Positions 59,300-64,000 of a stretch of 64,000 nucleotides of DNA are shown one piece after another. Position 1 is the stretch's first letter; the number at the start of each line of letters is the position of its first letter. The translations under genes were made by a program, and so were the position numbers. The notes below the pieces were generated by a model. It worked only from the letters and a program-made list of their open reading frames with translations, ran no database searches and had not been told where the DNA came from. This DNA comes from Liopterus haemorrhoidalis. Lineage: Eukaryota > Arthropoda > Insecta > Coleoptera > Dytiscidae. The stretch is from positions 43,686,924 to 43,750,923 of the forward strand of contig OZ020620.1 in assembly GCA_963971575.1 (NCBI GenBank), read 5' to 3'.

Positions 59300-61700
59300 A
59301 AATAGAGAGTTGTAATTCATAACGCAGCTAAGCACTGGCGGAATGGGAAACCCAAGCCAATAAATATAGTAGAAGAAGAAGAATTTCTGGGTGTTATTCT
59401 TAAAATACGATTAGCTTTTATCATTAAATTATTTGGATATATACTGTAACTGAATCATTTTAATTAAATTAATAATGAAATTTAATTTCTGAAATTAAAA
59501 CAGACAAACAACTATATGACAATAGAAATATTTTATAAATAGGTCCCGGATATGTCGTTTAATATCCTGACTACAATATTAGTCATATAGCAGGAATTAA
59601 AAACTGCTTTTTTTGTCCACATTTATTTCCAAGAACAGCTTTTTTATTTTCATTTTTATAAAGACTCTTTAATCACTGCACGAGTACTTTTTATGTTATT
59701 TTTTGTCATTTTCCACGAATTCATATACGACCATTTTAAACTTCTTTTTCCTTTTCTAATAACTCCGCTTTATCTTCCTACATTTTACTTCGATTATTAA
59801 ATTTTATGGAACAAAACAAATGGCCATTGTTTTTTAAATAAAGAAATTAAAGCATTTGATTTCTTTATCTTGAATGTCAGGGTAAAGTGGAAATTAATTA
59901 AAATTTAAAGCCCACGACACTTTGTATTAGAATTGTTAACTTGATTATCAAACAGTGTTACTTCAGCGTATTATTAAATAAAATTTAATTTGTTATATGA
60001 CGCAATATAAATATCCAACTTTTTAATAACATGATTTGTATTTTACTAAATTTACTTCGAGATTTAATACAAACGAGAAGCGCCCACACCTAGGAAAAGT
60101 GCTAATTGCTTTGGGATTACAGATCGCAAGATACGTTTTCAGTGAATATTAAAGTTTAGTGGATATCAATAGTTATTATTATGATTACTGAAATAAAAGA
60201 TGCAGTTTGCTGGCTAAAAACTCAAAAGAAACAAGACAGAATAAATGTGTCATCGGAGAGCAACAGACTGACAAAACGTACGAGTGAATACTCTGGTTCA
60301 AGAAAAAATGAGGACGACAAAAAATTGCCTGGACAAGAAAAACTGTGATACTATAGCATTTACCCATTATGGGTTGTTATGGGTTAAACATCATCATCTA
60401 CCAATCGAATTTTATCGTTAAACACAGACCACAAATTATAAAACAAGGAAGATAGCGGATTCCCACGTTATGGCTTTGGACAGCGATAGTTGCGACATTC
60501 GTGGTTGTAATATGAACTAGGATTAGATAGTATGCAACCCGCAGTGCACACAAATATATTTTTATATTTTAAATTGCTATGAATCGCGCGATCATTAATT
60601 TTCTACCAAAATTGAAAAATAAAATGTAATTTTGGTAGAAAATTAAAGATTGCCTTGAACTGAAAATTATGATTAATTTATTTACAGCTCTCCTAATTAA
60701 TTTCCTAAAATTAATTACAATTGTTAAAAGTTAATACTTCAGTAAGCATTAAGTTTTATTATTTTATTTGCAAGCAAGCATATGAAATAAATAAACAAAT
60801 ATTTATTTTTTACTTTTATATTTACTTTTATTGTACATATTAAATTTAGTCTGTGCCATTTTTTTTTATTGCGTTATTTATATTTCTTTTGCATTTACCA
60901 TTTAAAATATTATTAATTACACTACACCATTTAAAAATAAAAAATGTGGTGCTAATATAATTAAAATTTCTTATAAAATTCATCACTGTCACAATCACAA
61001 TTTACTGTCACCTATCGTTACAACGTCAAAAACAATTGCCGCAAATTGCCGATGATGAAGTGTTCTCAAAATGTTGGTTAAAAAAAAAAACGCTTTTAGC
61101 GCTGTCGGTGGATGGAATATAACTTAAAACAGTTTCAAGGCCGTGTATACGAGTTTCATACCCCTGACACAGACATCCCCATTACTTTTCCAAATCTTTC
61201 TAAGATAAAAATAGCCGATTTCCGGAAATTGTTTTAATATCGTCCATCTATATGGTGAATGGTAACTACACCGGCTTGTGGTCTCTATTCGACATTCTTT
61301 CTTATCCATTTACAGTTTTGCCACCGGCCCATTTTCATTTGAAGTTTGCTACTAGCTCTATTACATTGCGTACATCTGTTTTCTGATCCCACAATTTGTT
61401 ATACCATCTGAAAGATAATTTTCGAGCATCATCTTTTCAATGGATTTCTGAGAGGAAACTTGTTTCCCTACCAATTTTAACATTATTGTGAGAGTGCCTA
61501 CCATATCTGTAATAATTGGCAGAATGCTTAGAAATGTTCACGAACAGTTTTGCCATTCTCTGCAGAAGTTTTTTATGTTACCCGATATGTCCATGATAGC
61601 CTTAATAAACGTCGGTAAACCTACATCTAGAAGGCTTACAATATCTATACATTACATTGATAAAGTGACAATTTTTTCAAGTGTAGTCATTTTATAAATG
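59300..61700. other. no gene recognised
   Basis: A (GAA)n-ended stretch at 59330-59381 (GGCGGAATGGGAAACCCAAG, then TAGAAGAAGAAGAA) resembles the 3' end of an RTE-like LINE. The rest is AT-rich without recognised exons. Open frames at 60185, 61124 and 61488 show no domain. Confidence 0.4.
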
Positions 61701-61704
61701 CCTC

Positions 61705-62925
61705 TCATGGTAATAATTTATTAACTCTTAATCTAAATAAAACGTATATAGTTCCATTTGTTTCTCATTCTAGCAAACTCCCCAGTAATAAGAATCTAGT
61801 CATACATGATGATAGTTGCCAACAAAAGAAATTACCCTGTTTATGCAACAATATTACAGAGATTAAATTATCTATAAAATACCTGGGAATTTATCTAGAT
61901 AGTTTACTTGGCTGGAAAGCTCATATTAACTATATTACGGATAAGATAAGAAAATTGTCCTATGTTTTTAGAAATTTGAAATTTTGCCTAAATTTTGCTG
62001 TCTTAAAAATGATATATTTTGGGCTTGCGCAGTCAATTCTGAATTATGGCATTATCTTTTGGGGCGGGGCAGTTAAGACTACAATAAATAAAATTAAGGT
62101 TGCCCAAAAGATGATTCTTAAAATAATGTTGAATAAACCCAAAAGATACTCATCTAAACTTTTATTTGACAATGCCGGTATCCTGTGTATCAATCGTCTC
62201 TATATTTTAAATATCACCCAGTTTTTTCACAACCATAAACATAAGTTCTATAAAATAATTAATACTCATTTACACACTCATTCCTATAATACTAGAGGTA
62301 AATCAAAAGGTTTTTCTAAATCATCTTGCACAAAAAAGATTGTTAGTAGCGGCTATTTCATGAATAAGTTGCCTAAATTGTACAACTATTTACCCAGTGA
62401 GATTAAATCAAATTTTCTCTCTCTTTCATGTATATCTTTCAAACGTAAAATGAAAAACTGGTTATTCAATACCTCAACTGAACTGCTCAATAAAATTCTT
62501 CTTAACCCATAAATTTCTAAATTTATTATTTATTTTTTGTTGCTTATTGCTAACTTTATTTATTAATTTATTATTTATGTATGTATGTATATATGTATGT
62601 TAGTGCTATGTATATGTATATATTTTTTTTCTTCTATTATGATGTCAGTAACAGATCATCTTTTTTTCTCATATTTGATTGTGTTTAAATTATTTGAATA
62701 GTATTTAATGTTTTGTCACCACAAGATATTACATATCTTTTGTGACTTATTTCATTTTTTTTTTTGTAAATTTAGTAAAAAAATTCAGTTTATTTTATGT
62801 GATGGAAGTATGTACCATTGATATTTTTTTATATTTTCTGTAAATTTTCTCTTACTTAATAATATTGTACTAACCATGTGAGATTTAATTAATAAATTTA
62901 TTATTATTATTATTATTATTATATC
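61705..62925 (+). pseudogene. LINE reverse transcriptase, fourth family, 5'-truncated, with (TTA)n tail
   Basis: From about 61705 the frame reads NNLLTLNLNKTYIVPFVSHS, then IKLSIKYLGIYLDSLLGWKA, HINYITDKIRKLSYVFRNLK, then AQSILNYGIIFWGGA, and ends SCISFKRKMKNWLFN at 62512. This is the thumb and C-terminal domain of a Jockey/CR1-like non-LTR polymerase. The catalytic FADD box lies upstream of the truncation. The frame is intact over about 270 codons. The 3' untranslated region ends in AATAAATTTA followed by about ten TTA units (62893-62922), a tail typical of this group. Confidence 0.8.
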
Positions 62926-63123
62926 TATCCGCATACCAACTTTTTGTTGATAGTTTAACCTCTGATAAACCGTTTATCCACGATATTTGTATTAAGAAAC
63001 TCTTTCAATTAGCTAATCATTCAGGATTATGTTTCCAGAGAATAAACTTGTTTTGTGAATATCTAAATCACACTATTGAAAATAGCATAACTGGATACAA
63101 AAATAAAAAATTCAAAAACTTAC
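62926..63123. other. presumed intron of the LDLa gene
   Basis: Lies 3' of the LDLa exon donor on the minus strand. No further exon recognised. Confidence 0.4.
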
Positions 63124-63351
63124 GTGAGCAATATCTTGGTTCATCACTTTTATCCCCACAATCGTCTAGTCCATCACAGTATCTATCGAGTGCTATACAC
63201 TCTCCGGTAAAACACTGGTACTCGGAGGCACGACACGGCTGCTCTACGGGGGGCGGCGATTGCCCGTCTCCGACGGTGGCCAGCAGTAACGCCATCCACA
63301 CTGCCATAGCCACCGGCACTACAAGCGGCGGTGACCGCATCGCTACAACAC
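63124..63351 (-). CDS. secreted or membrane LDL-receptor class A domain protein, first coding exon
   Basis: On the minus strand a TTTTATTTGCAG acceptor precedes the exon at 63351. The ATG is at 63340 and the exon ends at 63124 with the donor GTAAGT, in phase 1. The 72 encoded residues start with a signal peptide (MRSPPLVVPVAMAVWMALLL, cleavage likely near DGQ, about residue 27). One LDL-receptor class A repeat follows: CRASEYQCFTGECIALDRYC, then DGLDDCGDKSDEPRYC. All six cysteines and the acidic calcium ligands (DGLDDCGDKSDE) are present. Phase-1 borders are usual for exchangeable LDLa modules. The upstream exon would be 5' untranslated. Downstream exons, probably CUB or further extracellular domains, are not seen and may lie beyond repeat-filled introns. 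The exon is GC-richer than its surroundings and undamaged, as expected for a host gene. Confidence 0.8.
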
Positions 63352-63580
63352 CTGCAAATAAAACAAGATAATTAGAACAGAAAATACTACAAAATTTCAG
63401 ACGTACTTTTGTAATATGGATTTAAGAACTTAGTGTTCAGAACATTTTTAAAAATAGAATGAAATATATTTTATTAAATGGGGTGTTGTGGGGACAGAGA
63501 ATACTAAACAAAACAACCGCTGAATCTTTAATACCATTGTTAAGAAAATAATTTACAACGATGGTGACTGGCCATTGAAA
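63352..63580. other. presumed first intron of the LDLa gene
   Basis: Begins at the splice acceptor of the exon. No exon recognised in the remainder, and F1 sequence starts at 63581. Confidence 0.4.
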
Positions 63581-64000
63581 GAAAAAATTGATGTGAAGTG
63601 TGAATTTTCACACATTTCTGTGTTTTGCAGGTATTTAGTAACTGAACGATGATTATTTGGGATGCCAAAACAAATTTTATTTCAAAATATTTTTTTATGA
63701 ATTTTAATTCGAATGCCTAATACCATTATTTAAGTTTCTAAATATATGCAGTATTTTTTTTTATACAGCAAAGTTCATTAAGATTTTGAAAATTGCACCT
63801 ATGGCTTCCATTGGTTGCTTACATCATAAGTCCCGCCCTTTGATTCCGTCAAACATAGAATTAAATTATAATTTCAACACTTTCCACTAGTTATTAAATT
63901 TACGCTTTTAAAAATTAAATGCAACATTTACCAAATATTAGCTAAAATAATAAACTAGAATTTTAACAAAATAATTTAAACAAAATAAAAATGCAAAAAA
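63581..64000 (+). mobile_element. F1 copy 15, cut by window end
   Basis: Left end with GTGTGAATTTTCACAC, then TTTTGCAGGTATTTAGTAAC and the usual body up to ATAAAAATGCAAAAAA. The tRNA-like module would lie just beyond the window. It lies in the presumed 5' intron of the LDLa gene. Confidence 0.82.

Overview
The window looks like AT-rich, repeat-dense genomic DNA from an arthropod, most likely an insect. The signs are spliced coding exons with GT/AG borders, no bacterial-style operons, many old and young transposons (LINE, hAT, Tc1/mariner, Harbinger, LTR), tRNA-derived SINEs, and Helentron-like elements carrying GTCT/GACA microsatellites of the kind known from insects. Order and species cannot be read from the sequence. 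Almost everything recognisable is mobile DNA. Only two host-like coding exons are supported, both on the minus strand. One, at 63124-63351, carries a start codon, signal peptide and one LDL-receptor class A domain. The other, at 44636-44857, encodes a THAP zinc finger and could itself belong to a transposon.

The dominant component, by my rough count about 13 kb or one fifth of the window, is one family of non-autonomous Helentron-like (HINE-like) elements, here called F1. Copies or pieces lie at about 3951, 5869, 14622 (-), 21737 (-), 24541 (-), 25711, 26567, 28907, 29950, 34870, 36884, 39809 (-), 39949 (-), 46629, 48349, 55809 and 63581. F1 has a hairpin-bearing left end, a right-end hairpin next to a (GACA)n tract, and a 16-bp motif shared in inverted orientation by both ends. 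In its middle, between conserved flanks, sits a tRNA-like module with polymerase III A- and B-box matches whose sequence differs from copy to copy. Two related families, F2 (23618, 42411, 45490) and F3 (2890, 46805), share the end architecture. One F3 copy carries an uninterrupted 835-bp TG array, contains an F2 segment, and is nested in an F1 copy.

Region by region: 0-3.3 kb holds hAT ends, a TA microsatellite, a foldback MITE and an F3 copy. 3.9-7.1 kb holds two F1 copies around a mariner remnant and a MITE. 7.3-12.4 kb holds a young hAT MITE, a foldback MITE and three LINE 3' ends. 13-20.5 kb holds a Stowaway-like MITE, F1, a SINE, an LTR-pol relic, an almost intact DD41D mariner element and nested hAT elements. 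21.7-30.2 kb is mostly F1, F2, a Tc1 relic and a SINE. 31-34 kb holds a minimal Harbinger element, a hammerhead-ribozyme-like motif, a tandem repeat and a hAT relic. 34.4-41 kb is mostly F1. 42-49.7 kb holds F2, a pogo-like MITE, the THAP exon and the nested F1/F3 stack. 49.8-58 kb holds a probable solo LTR, LINEs, a truncated hAT in a LINE, a mariner miniature element and a TA-flanked MITE. 58.7-64 kb holds a large foldback repeat, a LINE and the LDLa exon.

The genes do not form a pathway. Their relation is nesting: hAT in LINE, hAT in SINE, F3 in F1, mariner beside a hAT relic. The candidate for something undescribed is the variable tRNA-like module carried at a fixed place by F1, together with the hammerhead-like motifs.
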